This document shows, piece after piece, positions 26,271 to 34,756 of a DNA stretch of 64,000 bases. The notes beneath the pieces were generated by a model. The model searched no databases. It had not been told where the DNA came from and saw only the letters and a list, made by a program, of their open reading frames with translations. The stretch covers positions 1 to 64,000 of the forward strand of contig BTUV01000011.1 in assembly GCA_045863035.1 (NCBI GenBank), written 5' to 3'. Within the stretch, counting starts at the first letter, position 1, and every line of letters starts with the position of its first letter. The position numbers and the translations under genes were made by a program. The stretch is from H2-BAC3 sp045863035 (GTDB lineage: Bacteria > Bacteroidota > Ignavibacteria > Ignavibacteriales > Ignavibacteriaceae).

Positions 26271-27479
26271 CTAACCGAACCTCTCCCCCTGAAACGCCCT
26301 TTGGCTCAAGCTGCCATATAAATTCTCCAACTCCTGTAAACTCTGCTGGTAACGGGTTTTTAGAAATTCGGTTTTCTCAACGATTTGGACAAACTGGGTC
26401 TGGAGTTGGATAGGAGGAGTTATCAGCTTCATTTGTTCAAGTTCTTCCTTGGTAATTGCTTCTCTCGTAGCTCCTTTCGACTTTGCATCCTTAACTAATT
26501 TTATCTGATAAGTTCTGCTCGTGAGCATTCTTGATAGAAATATTGGATTTAAGAATATTGGATTTGGCCTAAGAATGGAAACGTGCTGATTAACTCTGGC
26601 CGGCAACACACTTTTAGGTACAATACAGCACCTAGCCACCGAGGCACCTGTAATATTCAATAGCACATCCTTTTCTTCAACGATCACATTTCTCAATTCG
26701 TGAGCTTGAGAATTATCAATTAATGCTAAATCCTTTAATAAAAACTCATCATTATGGACATTCAAACTTCTAATCAGACTGATGCCCTCTTTGTGATAAC
26801 TTTCTTTTCCTCCTCGAGGAGTTGAACCAGAACCGATCTTATTACAAATATCTCCTAAAACTGCTCTATCCCACCCCTTCTCATTCCTTACCGGGTCGCC
26901 AAACATCTCCAAAAATGTGCTTTTTAGAAATTCATCCAGCAGGCGGATGCTTTCTTTGCGCTGGCTTATCAGGTTTTCGGTCTTGGTGAGTATATCGGCT
27001 ATGTGGAGTTGTTCGGGCAGAGCGAGTAATTCAATTTTTACATATTCTACAAATCCTCTTGAAATTCCGCCAACGGTTGCGCCGCGAAAATCTCGCATGA
27101 TCTCTTTTTGACCTTGAGGATTTTTTAAGTAGAAATAAACGAATTTAGGGGAAACCTTTGACTTATCAATTTTCAATAAAAACACATGCTCATTAACTGA
27201 TGCTTTTTCAAAAGGAAAATCCTCATTTACAAAGCTGACTTTACCCGTAGTTGCCCCATCCTTTACTATTAAGATATTCTCCTTTTCTATTATACCATTT
27301 TTTAGTTCTCTAAAAAAACTTTCCGGGATATATTTAATAGATTTTAAATTGAAACCACCGTTATTATCTAAATGTTCTGCCCCTAAAGAGGGTATCCCAT
27401 TAGTATCAAGAGAAGCTCCACCTTTAGGTCTTCCTCCACTTTCAAGTGATTCCAATATTTCAGATAACTTAACTCGCAT
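26271..27479 (-). CDS. hsdS: type I restriction-modification specificity subunit
   Basis: 402 residues with two target-recognition domains, each followed by a conserved helix: TRD1 about residues 1-150, central helical repeat (LPEQLHIADILTKTENLISQRKE), TRD2 about 195-340, and the distal helix (PIQLQTQFVQIVEKTEFLKTRYQQSLQELENLYGSLSQRAFQG split in two parts). HsdS sets the bipartite DNA target for HsdM/HsdR. Its ATG shares a base with the hsdM stop (TAATG). The TRDs are more AT-rich than hsdM, as expected for rapidly exchanged modules. The target sequence cannot be inferred. Confidence 0.95.
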   Translation of the reverse strand: MRVKLSEILESLESGGRPKGGASLDTNGIPSLGAEHLDNNGGFNLKSIKYIPESFFRELKNGIIEKENILIVKDGATTGKVSFVNEDFPFEKASVNEHVFLLKIDKSKVSPKFVYFYLKNPQGQKEIMRDFRGATVGGISRGFVEYVKIELLALPEQLHIADILTKTENLISQRKESIRLLDEFLKSTFLEMFGDPVRNEKGWDRAVLGDICNKIGSGSTPRGGKESYHKEGISLIRSLNVHNDEFLLKDLALIDNSQAHELRNVIVEEKDVLLNITGASVARCCIVPKSVLPARVNQHVSILRPNPIFLNPIFLSRMLTSRTYQIKLVKDAKSKGATREAITKEELEQMKLITPPIQLQTQFVQIVEKTEFLKTRYQQSLQELENLYGSLSQRAFQGERFG

Positions 27480-29044
27480 TACATCAATCCTCTTAACTCC
27501 GCCAATCCCTTTTGAATATCAGCTTCAATCGTTTCTAATTTCTTAAAAATGGCTTCCGGTTTTTCATAGACGGTTTCTTCATATACTTCTTCCTTATAGG
27601 CGCTGAGGTTCAGGTCGTAACTGTTTTCTGCGATTTCCTTTTTCGGCACCATAAAATATCTGAGTTTGCGGTCGGTGTCTTTTTTAGCGTTTTTTGTTTT
27701 GTAACGGTTAACAATATCAGGCAAATCGCTTTCGGTGATTTTATTCCGTTTATCGTCCAGACTATAGCCGTCTGCCTGCATATCATAAAACCATACATGG
27801 CCGGTCTCGCCCCCTTTGGTAAAAAGCAGTATGGCGGTGCTAACTCCTGCGTATGGTTTAAAGACTCCGCTCGGGAGTGCTATAACAGCTTTCAGTTCGG
27901 CTTTTTCGATGATCATTTTCCGAAGCGCCTCAAATGCCTTGCCGCTGTTTTGTATAACCCCGCTCGGTACGATCACCGCGGCGGTTCCCCCCATCTTAAG
28001 CATGTTAAATATGCGCTCAACAAACAGCAGTTCGGTTTTGGTAGTGGGGAGCTTCAGCCCCTCGTTAATATCACCTTTGTCTATATTGCCGGTAAAGGGA
28101 GGGTTTGCCATAATGATGTCATACCGGCTGTCCTCATTATAACTTTTGCTCAGGGTGTCTTTGTAGTCAATTTTGGGCTCATCAATGCCGTGCATCATCA
28201 TATTCATCAGCCCCAGCCGCACCATCGTGGTATCAATATCGTAACCGGTAAAACTCTGGTCGAGTATGGTTTTTACCTTCTGCGTAAGCACTGCACTTAT
28301 AGCAGCGCGTTCAAAACCGTCCTCATCTTTGCTGAGTTTTGCGGGAGATTTTTTTCGCACCAGGTCGGTAAGTATATACTGATACGCTCCAAGCAGAAAC
28401 CCGCCCGTACCGCAGGCAGGGTCGGCAATGCGCTGGCCAAGCTGCGGGGCAACCAGTTCAGCCATCAGTTTAATAATGTGGCGCGGAGTGCGGAATTGCC
28501 CATTCTTGCCGGCGGTGGCAATTTCACTCAGCAGCATTTCATATACATCCCCCTGAATATCCTGAAACGCGTGGCCCCCCTCGGTTGCATCCCTCTCGAT
28601 TTCCTTAAAAATATCTTCCACTATACCGATTGCTGAAACCAGCAGACTGGCTTTAGGCATAATGAATACCGCGTTTGCCATGTGCTTCGTAAAAGGAGAA
28701 GCCCCGCCGTTCAGGTCTTTCAGAAACGGAAACACTTTCATCTGCACATGAAGGAGCATCTCATCTGCCGGTTTATGTTTGAATACTGACCAGCGCAGCT
28801 CTTTTTTGTCAATGCTCTCAGTGCTGCCGGGTATCTTAAACTTTCCCTTAAACCGGCTGGTATATGGTTCACCGGTGAACTCAGCATCCCGCTCCCGTTT
28901 GGTTTCCAGATCATCAAGCCGTTTCATAAAAATGAGATAGGTAATCTGCTCAATAGCAGTTAAGGGGTTGGCAATCCCCCCTTCCCAGAAGTTCTGCCAG
29001 AGTTTGTCAATAAGAGATTTTAGTTGCGAGTTATTTTGCAGCAT
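27479..29044 (-). CDS. hsdM: type I restriction-modification DNA adenine methyltransferase subunit
   Basis: 521 residues, an N6-adenine methyltransferase. Seen: the HsdM N-terminal helical domain (LWQNFWEGGIANPLTAIEQI), SAM-binding motif I DPACGTGGFLLGAYQYI, catalytic motif IV IMANPPFTGN (NPPF), and the C-terminal region (SYDLNLSAYKEE). Length and motifs are complete. It is followed by hsdS with overlapping start, and preceded by a truncated Bro-N gene and hsdR, all on the same strand. Confidence 0.97.
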   Translation of the reverse strand: MLQNNSQLKSLIDKLWQNFWEGGIANPLTAIEQITYLIFMKRLDDLETKRERDAEFTGEPYTSRFKGKFKIPGSTESIDKKELRWSVFKHKPADEMLLHVQMKVFPFLKDLNGGASPFTKHMANAVFIMPKASLLVSAIGIVEDIFKEIERDATEGGHAFQDIQGDVYEMLLSEIATAGKNGQFRTPRHIIKLMAELVAPQLGQRIADPACGTGGFLLGAYQYILTDLVRKKSPAKLSKDEDGFERAAISAVLTQKVKTILDQSFTGYDIDTTMVRLGLMNMMMHGIDEPKIDYKDTLSKSYNEDSRYDIIMANPPFTGNIDKGDINEGLKLPTTKTELLFVERIFNMLKMGGTAAVIVPSGVIQNSGKAFEALRKMIIEKAELKAVIALPSGVFKPYAGVSTAILLFTKGGETGHVWFYDMQADGYSLDDKRNKITESDLPDIVNRYKTKNAKKDTDRKLRYFMVPKKEIAENSYDLNLSAYKEEVYEETVYEKPEAIFKKLETIEADIQKGLAELRGLM

Positions 29045-29045
29045 A

Positions 29046-29535
29046 TGATCACTGATTAATCGGATTAAAGGATTTCACGGATTAAATTTCTATAGTTTTT
29101 GAAAGAATTATTTCAGTTGTCAGATATTTTTTTAAACTGACTTACTGCACCAGTCAATCGTATTTTGCCGTCTGGTGCCTGCATTTTCAAACCGTGACAA
29201 TTTGTCACGGTTTCATTTCCTTCTTCTTTTAAGCGCTGCTTGAGTTTTCGCCAATAGGCATTCGCGTCAGTGCTCACAGTCAGAACAGAAATAACATCAG
29301 TAATTGATATATACCACTTTTCCTGTTCGCTGTTCCAAAGAGAGCGGACTTTTCGTTCCTCAAATATTTTTATTGTATGCTGCTTTTTCATCGCTGAATA
29401 TACTGATTTTGATCGCTGATTAAACTGATTAAATGATTTCACTGATTCCTGATCGCTGACTATACTGGTTAAAGGATTTCATAGATTCAATCTTTGAATT
29501 CCGTGTAATCCTTTAATCCGCTTAATCCGTGATCA
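29046..29535. repeat. inverted repeats flanking the Bro-N fragment
   Basis: A sequence of about 38 bp beginning TGATCACTGATTAA at 29046-29083 reappears in inverse orientation at 29497-29535 with roughly 33 of 38 positions agreeing. Both carry the core CGGATTAAAGGATT. Two further degenerate direct copies (GATTAAACTGATTAAATGA; TGGTTAAAGGATTTCA) lie at about 29410-29490. The inverted pair encloses the truncated Bro-N gene. I regard this as a dispersed intergenic repeat that may have mediated insertion or deletion. Confidence 0.7.
29113..29391 (-). pseudogene. truncated Bro-N/antirepressor-like gene
   Basis: About 92 residues from ATG 29391 (open frame starts at 29442, inside repeat DNA). KKQHTIKIFEERKVRSLWNS, EKWYISITDVISVLT, ANAYWRKLKQRLKEEG, TNCHGLKMQAPDGKIRLT is the Bro-N domain of prophage antirepressor/DinD-like proteins that commonly sit between hsdM and hsdR. 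The family normally continues for well over another 100 residues. Here the frame ends just after the Bro-N core with an unrelated tail (GAVSQFKKISDN) and runs into repeat DNA. Probably a decayed gene, although a Bro-N-only product cannot be excluded. Confidence 0.65.
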
Positions 29536-32325
29536 TTACGCCGCGAGCACTTTTTCTGTTAACTTTAAAATTTCATCAATTTCTTTATTATTAAACATAC
29601 CTCGTATGCCATCAGGATGAAGCATGGTAAAAGGAGACTCTATCAGGTTGCGTTTGCTCACATCCCCTTTTTCCAGAACGAAGCCCTTCAGCAGGTCAAG
29701 AAACTGAAGCTGCCTGCCGGTGAGGTAACTGTGTTTTGCAATAAAATCATCAAATGCTTTTGTAACTGTCTCTGCAAAAGTTTCGAGGGGCTCGATACCT
29801 AAGATGTGCCTGATAAACCGCACCAGTTCTGCCTTTCGGTGGTTATAGACTCTCCGAAGCAGGTCAACAGTAATATGAGGATGCTCGTTATGCAGTTCTT
29901 CAGCTAATTGCTCAGCTTCATCCGGAGTAATATCCTCTCCCTGTTTTAACTTTTGTAAAATCGGACTGCTCAGCACCAGTTCGTTGATTTTCTTTTCAAC
30001 CAGTTCACGGTATTTAGCCACGCTCAGAGCTTCATGCTGAGGACCGAATTCTATTTTTTCTTTTTCTGCAATTACATCCTTGAGATCAAATTTTGCAGGA
30101 GCTAACGGAATTACGGACTCACGGTATTTCATCAGCGGGGAAAGCTTTTGTATCAGCTCATCAAACTTCTCTTCACTAATCGTTGCCCAGAAGTGGTTGC
30201 TCTGTGTCTTGCGGATTAATTCTTCTTCTTTTGCAACAGTATTAATGCTTAAAGGCAGCTCACCAATTTCTTCGATGATACTTTCCATCAGTGTTTCAAA
30301 TTTCTGGGTGTCACCCGCCAGATGAGCGAGTGATACTTCAACGATATCCTTTTCAAACCGCATGGCTTTGAAGTCAGCATCAGAAACCGTGCGGAAGAGT
30401 GGTTTAACCACGGTGCTCAAAAATTCCAATTTGTCCGGAGTAACAGTAACCCAGAAATTTTCATCCTCCATCCGCTGAAGTTCATGCTTTACTTCCATGA
30501 TGACGACCGAGTTTTTCGGGAGTCCCTCAGTCTGCTTTTTTATTTTCTGAAATTCTTTGGTTACAATATCTGATTTGTTCTGTGACCGGGCTTCTTCAAT
30601 TTTTTCCATCCGTACACCGAACAGGCGTACCGGCAGCGGAATTTGTCCTTTTAACTCCTTACCTCTTGGGTTGAGTTTGAAATATTCAAAATTATCCCAG
30701 CAGTCCAGAATCAGGAAATTGTCTTTTTCCGTGCACCAGGGTTTTATTTTTTCAGGTTCAAGCAGCCTCGTTCCCCTTCCTATCATCTGCCAGAACTTGG
30801 TGTAGCTGTAAACCGGTTTTGCAAAGACAAGATTTACCAGTTCACGAACATCTATGCCGGTATCCAGCATGTCAACGCTAATGGCAATGCGCGGCATATC
30901 ATTATGAACAAACTGGTCGAGCAAACCCCCTTTGCCATAAACCCTCGGGTCATCGCTCACCAGCACTTTTGCCAGTTCCCCTTTATATTCAGGATAAAGT
31001 GAATCAATAATTTCTTCAACCCGCCGCGCATGAGCTATGCTGATGCAGAAGAATATAGTTTTGCCCGGTAAAACGCCGTTTGCATCCTTAATGCATTCTT
31101 CCATAAATTCCCGGACAATCAGAGCATTGGTTCCCCGGTTGATTACCTTCTTTTCAATATCTGTCCCCTCGTAGTTTATTTCTTCAATTTCCTTCCCCTC
31201 AAGCATTAATTGCTGCTGATCCTCCAGAGAAATTGTCCTTTTGCTTATGCCTTCATCCTGAAACTTAGTTTTAATTTTCATGACCTGAAAATCGCTCAGG
31301 AAGGGAGGAATATGGCTGACCGCTTCATCGTAAGAATAGGCAAAAGTGGGGACTCCGTCCTCACATTCAAATAAGCGAAAGGTGTTATGGTCAATCACAT
31401 CAGTGGGCGTGGCTGTGAGACCAAGAGTCATGGTACTGAAGTAATCGAGAATTTCCTGATAGGTATTGTATATACTGCGGTGGCTTTCGTCAACCACAAT
31501 CAGATCAAAGAAATGGGGGCTGAGAGGTTTTTCCTCATCGCGGATAATATTCAGCATGGTCGGGTAGGTGGAAACATAAATCCGCCTGTCTGTGGCGATT
31601 TCCGTTTCACCCGGATTGGGCCAGCGAGGTTCGTTGGGCAAATGCTCTTTGAAGGCCTCCAGGGTCTGATTTCGCAGAGCAATACGGTCAACCAGAAACA
31701 ATATTTTCTCAGCCCAGCCGGCCCTCATCAGAGCATCAACCAAAGCGATACAGGTTCTTGTTTTGCCGGTGCCGGTTGCCATTACCAGTAAAAATTTGCG
31801 CTTCCGTTTTTCCATTGCTTCCATCACTGCACGAATGGACGCTATCTGATAATTACGCCCGGCAATCTTAGTATTGATCAGTTCACTGGCTAATGATTTT
31901 CGCGCGTTCCGTATGTAGCTGTAACGCTGCAGGTCATCGCGGGTAGGGAAGCCATAAACCTTTTTTGGCGGATAATTTTCCAGGTCCCAAAAGTAAATGT
32001 CATGACCGTTGGTATAAAAGCAGAAAGGAAGTTCTCCCCCTTGTGTTGACCGGATATTGAAGCAGTATTGTTTGGCTTGTTCACGCCCGAGTGCAGCATC
32101 CACGGAAGTCTTTTTGGCCTCCACAACGGCGAGAGGTTTACCGTCCCTTCCCAGCAAAACATAGTCGCTGTATTGATGGCCGGCGTATGGGGTTATTGGT
32201 TCTTCAACAACGGTAAGGTGGATGTCAAATTCCTCAATCACCTGAGTCCGGTCAGTCACATTCCAGCCCGCCTGTATAAGGCGCTCGTCAATGATTTCTT
32301 TCCGTGTCCGTTTTTCGTTTTTCAC
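29536..32325 (-). CDS. hsdR: type I restriction-modification endonuclease/translocase subunit
   Basis: 929 residues, ATP-dependent DNA translocase-nuclease of the EcoEI-like size class. Seen: N-terminal nuclease region with a PD-(E/D)xK-like LAVVEAKKTSVDAA; helicase Walker A MATGTGKTRTCIALVDALM; DESH box (LIVVDESHRSIYN); GLTATP motif III; DTGIDVRELVNLVFAKPV; and motif VI MIGRGTRLLEP. The C-terminal helical domain for HsdM/HsdS contact follows. All catalytic motifs look intact. First gene of the minus-strand hsd operon (hsdR, Bro-N fragment, hsdM, hsdS). Confidence 0.97.
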   Translation of the reverse strand: MKNEKRTRKEIIDERLIQAGWNVTDRTQVIEEFDIHLTVVEEPITPYAGHQYSDYVLLGRDGKPLAVVEAKKTSVDAALGREQAKQYCFNIRSTQGGELPFCFYTNGHDIYFWDLENYPPKKVYGFPTRDDLQRYSYIRNARKSLASELINTKIAGRNYQIASIRAVMEAMEKRKRKFLLVMATGTGKTRTCIALVDALMRAGWAEKILFLVDRIALRNQTLEAFKEHLPNEPRWPNPGETEIATDRRIYVSTYPTMLNIIRDEEKPLSPHFFDLIVVDESHRSIYNTYQEILDYFSTMTLGLTATPTDVIDHNTFRLFECEDGVPTFAYSYDEAVSHIPPFLSDFQVMKIKTKFQDEGISKRTISLEDQQQLMLEGKEIEEINYEGTDIEKKVINRGTNALIVREFMEECIKDANGVLPGKTIFFCISIAHARRVEEIIDSLYPEYKGELAKVLVSDDPRVYGKGGLLDQFVHNDMPRIAISVDMLDTGIDVRELVNLVFAKPVYSYTKFWQMIGRGTRLLEPEKIKPWCTEKDNFLILDCWDNFEYFKLNPRGKELKGQIPLPVRLFGVRMEKIEEARSQNKSDIVTKEFQKIKKQTEGLPKNSVVIMEVKHELQRMEDENFWVTVTPDKLEFLSTVVKPLFRTVSDADFKAMRFEKDIVEVSLAHLAGDTQKFETLMESIIEEIGELPLSINTVAKEEELIRKTQSNHFWATISEEKFDELIQKLSPLMKYRESVIPLAPAKFDLKDVIAEKEKIEFGPQHEALSVAKYRELVEKKINELVLSSPILQKLKQGEDITPDEAEQLAEELHNEHPHITVDLLRRVYNHRKAELVRFIRHILGIEPLETFAETVTKAFDDFIAKHSYLTGRQLQFLDLLKGFVLEKGDVSKRNLIESPFTMLHPDGIRGMFNNKEIDEILKLTEKVLAA

Positions 32326-32702
32326 CAGATATATTCTTCAATTTACCAAGGGGTAAAATACAAAAAAAATGGATTCTGCAACCAGGTTGCGGGGTGGGGT
32401 CTGATTCCATGCCAATGCTTCGGGTTTTTAACCCGGGAAGCCAGAATCGCCAATTAAAGAAAAGAATATCGTGCAAATAAGCTGAGGCGAAAAGTGGTTA
32501 AGGTAACGTAAAACAGAGTTTAAGCAAAGTCCCGCAAAGTTTTTCCTATGAGTGTTCATCCGCGCTGCCTGCATCCGTATTAAATCCGAACGCACATAGA
32601 CAGTTAAGAGTGAAAAGTTAAAAGCTGAAAAACTTTCTCAAAAACGCAAAGGCCAATAAACACTTATCGGATAATGAATAATTCACAATTCACAATTCAC
32701 AA
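32326..32702. repeat. gene-free region with right-hand copy of the island-flanking repeat
   Basis: No convincing gene. 32508-32567 is the second copy of the repeat at 22917-22976 in the same orientation (first 22 bases identical). Further CGCAAAG copies occur to about 32651. A heptamer array (ATTCACA)x3 at 32681-32701 abuts the stop codon of the next minus-strand gene. Short minus-strand ORFs here have no recognisable content. Confidence 0.65.
32681..32701. repeat. heptanucleotide tandem repeat (ATTCACA)x3
   Basis: Three perfect 7-bp copies with degenerate ATAATGA-type units before them, ending one base before the stop codon (32703-32705) of the DUF1801 gene. Same family as the arrays at 78, 45201, 59361 and 63161. 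Confidence 0.75.
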
Positions 32703-33158
32703 TTACTTTTTGTAATTTGTCTCATACATCGTTATCCAATCCTTCACGCTCATTTTTTTCATCAGCTCGCCGATTAGTTTAAACGGGATATCATTCACTT
32801 TCTTAAACCGGATGCAGCTTTTCCCCATATCCAGCTTCTGACTTGTGTGTTTTGGATATTCATTCACAAACCATTTCAGAAGATCCGGATCTGCATAAAT
32901 GCCCATGTGATAAAAATTGATGGAGTTCTTTTGTGAAGCAATTCCCGCGAACGGCAGTGGTTCACTCGGTTTGCAGTGGTAGCCGTCCGGATACAATGAA
33001 TGCGGGACAACATACCCCAGCCCGCCATAACTTATCCCCGGTTCAAATCCTTTTGGCAGATTTTTAACAATAACCTCGTGCAGTTTCTTAAATGCTTCTG
33101 CTCTCTCCTCCGGTATATTAGCAAGAATTTCTTTTACCGTATTTCCTGGTGCTTTCAT
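32703..33158 (-). CDS. DUF1801 (YdhG-like) protein
   Basis: 151 residues, cytoplasmic, no signal. EERAEAFKKLHEVIVKNLPKGFEPGISYGGLGYVVP and KNSINFYHMGIYADPDLLKWF match the DUF1801 fold; the C-terminal GKSCIRFKKVNDIPFKLIGELMKK is typical. Some relatives are annotated as iron chaperones, but the evidence is weak and no metal ligands are obvious here. Probably monocistronic; it is separated from the upstream Sel1 gene by 105 nt. Confidence 0.85.
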   Translation of the reverse strand: MKAPGNTVKEILANIPEERAEAFKKLHEVIVKNLPKGFEPGISYGGLGYVVPHSLYPDGYHCKPSEPLPFAGIASQKNSINFYHMGIYADPDLLKWFVNEYPKHTSQKLDMGKSCIRFKKVNDIPFKLIGELMKKMSVKDWITMYETNYKK

Positions 33159-33263
33159 CTTTTCTGCCTCATGTTTCTAATTTTTTTTACTAAACTAAAA
33201 TCTTTTACTACATCTCAGCAGTAAATTTATAACTCATACTTCAGATTTCAAAATTGAGAATGT

Positions 33264-34751
33264 TTATTCCGTTTTTGCGTACAAGCTCTTTAACAAAGCG
33301 TAAGCCAGATTGCTCCCCCGCGAAGCAGCATTTCGGTAATAGCGGTATGCCTCAGATTTATCCTCCGGAACTGAAATGCCTTTTTCATAAAAATATCCGA
33401 TTATCGTTTCCGCCAGAAGCGAACCGCGTGCGTAACCGTTATTTAAGTCCGTAATCAAAGAAGCGACATTTCCCTCGTATGATTCGCCCAACGCAACAGA
33501 AGCAATAAACAATCTCGGTTCTGCCTGATAAGCCCCCGACTCTGCTGCTGCTTTCCAGTAGCCGAACGCTCTCCCTCTGTTCTGTTCAATACCTGTTCCG
33601 TTAAAATACATATTGCCTGCCTCAATCACCGCGGGTATAAACTGCTTTGCGGCTGAACGTTCAAGCAGCGCGACCGCATCTTTTTCCGTCAGTCCGAATT
33701 CAAGTCGGAGCAGCCGCAAAGTCGCGAGTATATATTCCGCCTCAGATGAACCTCTGTTAATCTCCGCGTATAAGCGTGAGAAAAATCTGTTCTCTGAAAC
33801 CAGCCGCCACAGAAAAACACCCGCGTAGGGAGACCCCTCTTTCAATGCACGGATATAATAATACAACGACTTCAGGGAAGGCGTTCCCGGTTTTGACTGA
33901 AGCTGATAAATTCTTCCCGTTAAGAGGAGCCCCTCAGGAAATGAAAAGCGGTCAAATTCCGACTCAGCAGAAAGTATATCTGAAATAGCGGAGTCACTCA
34001 ACACGGAATCGCGCACGCTTAACCCGGTATAGAAGCGCGCTGTTCTGAAGAGTTCTTCATAAAAATCCGCAAGGAGCAATGAGTCAGGGGGCAGGGTAAC
34101 TGTGGTATCAGTAAAATTAATATACTGCAAAGTCACATTTTTACTTATCGGATTCGAGGGTTCAATTTCATCACGGCGTTTTTCTGACTTGCCCGCCGCA
34201 ATATCTTTTTCGACTGCAGAAAGGGCTTTTGAGGCGTTTGAGTTTCCGCTTTTTACTGCTTTTTCAAACCAGAATTTCGCTTTAAGCAAATCACGTTTTA
34301 CAACAAGATCTTCTGTATATATCACGCCGGCGGCAAATTGCGCTTCCGGTATATCACGGCCGGCTGCGTAGAGAAAATTCTCAAACGCAAGATACGGATT
34401 CCATTCCGTACCCAGTCCGTTCATATAAAATATACCCAGATTGTAAGCAGCAAGCGGATATTTCTGCTCTGCAGAGCGTTTAACCCAGATAAATGCTTTT
34501 GCGGTATCGGGTTCAAATCCGTTGCCCGTTAGATAACGCAGACCAAGTTCATGCTGGGCCAGGGGATCGCCGTCATTGGCTTTCCTGACCAGGATGAATG
34601 ACTCAAATATCTGCGGTGAAAAATCAACCGGGTAATACGTGCGGTAAATTTCAACGGGCTGATTCCGCTTAAACGCAAGACTCCCCCCCTGTCCGTATAT
34701 ATACAGCGGAATGAAGAGGATAAACAACGCGGCAGTCCTAAGATGCATCAT
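33264..34751 (-). CDS. exported Sel1-repeat protein
   Basis: 495 residues with a signal peptide (AALFILFIPLYIYGQ). Sel1-like repeats (A-x-x-x-L-G-x-x-Y-x-x-G-x-G) occur at about residues 60-190 (AQHELGLRYLTGNGFEPD, AAYNLGIFYMNGLGTEWN, AQFAAGVIYTED) and again at 365-495 (AVIEAGNMYFNGTGIEQN, AETIIGYFYEKGIS). The central 180 residues lack clear repeats. Such solenoids scaffold protein complexes; the partner is unknown. It follows the ABC exporter gene by 5 nt at the end of the long minus-strand run. Confidence 0.88.
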   Translation of the reverse strand: MMHLRTAALFILFIPLYIYGQGGSLAFKRNQPVEIYRTYYPVDFSPQIFESFILVRKANDGDPLAQHELGLRYLTGNGFEPDTAKAFIWVKRSAEQKYPLAAYNLGIFYMNGLGTEWNPYLAFENFLYAAGRDIPEAQFAAGVIYTEDLVVKRDLLKAKFWFEKAVKSGNSNASKALSAVEKDIAAGKSEKRRDEIEPSNPISKNVTLQYINFTDTTVTLPPDSLLLADFYEELFRTARFYTGLSVRDSVLSDSAISDILSAESEFDRFSFPEGLLLTGRIYQLQSKPGTPSLKSLYYYIRALKEGSPYAGVFLWRLVSENRFFSRLYAEINRGSSEAEYILATLRLLRLEFGLTEKDAVALLERSAAKQFIPAVIEAGNMYFNGTGIEQNRGRAFGYWKAAAESGAYQAEPRLFIASVALGESYEGNVASLITDLNNGYARGSLLAETIIGYFYEKGISVPEDKSEAYRYYRNAASRGSNLAYALLKSLYAKTE

Positions 34752-34756
34752 ACTGC

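Noticed and set aside
27797..28636. Plus-strand ORF of 279 codons
   Set aside because: Lies wholly opposite hsdM, whose motifs are certain; the translation has no domain and an implausible composition.
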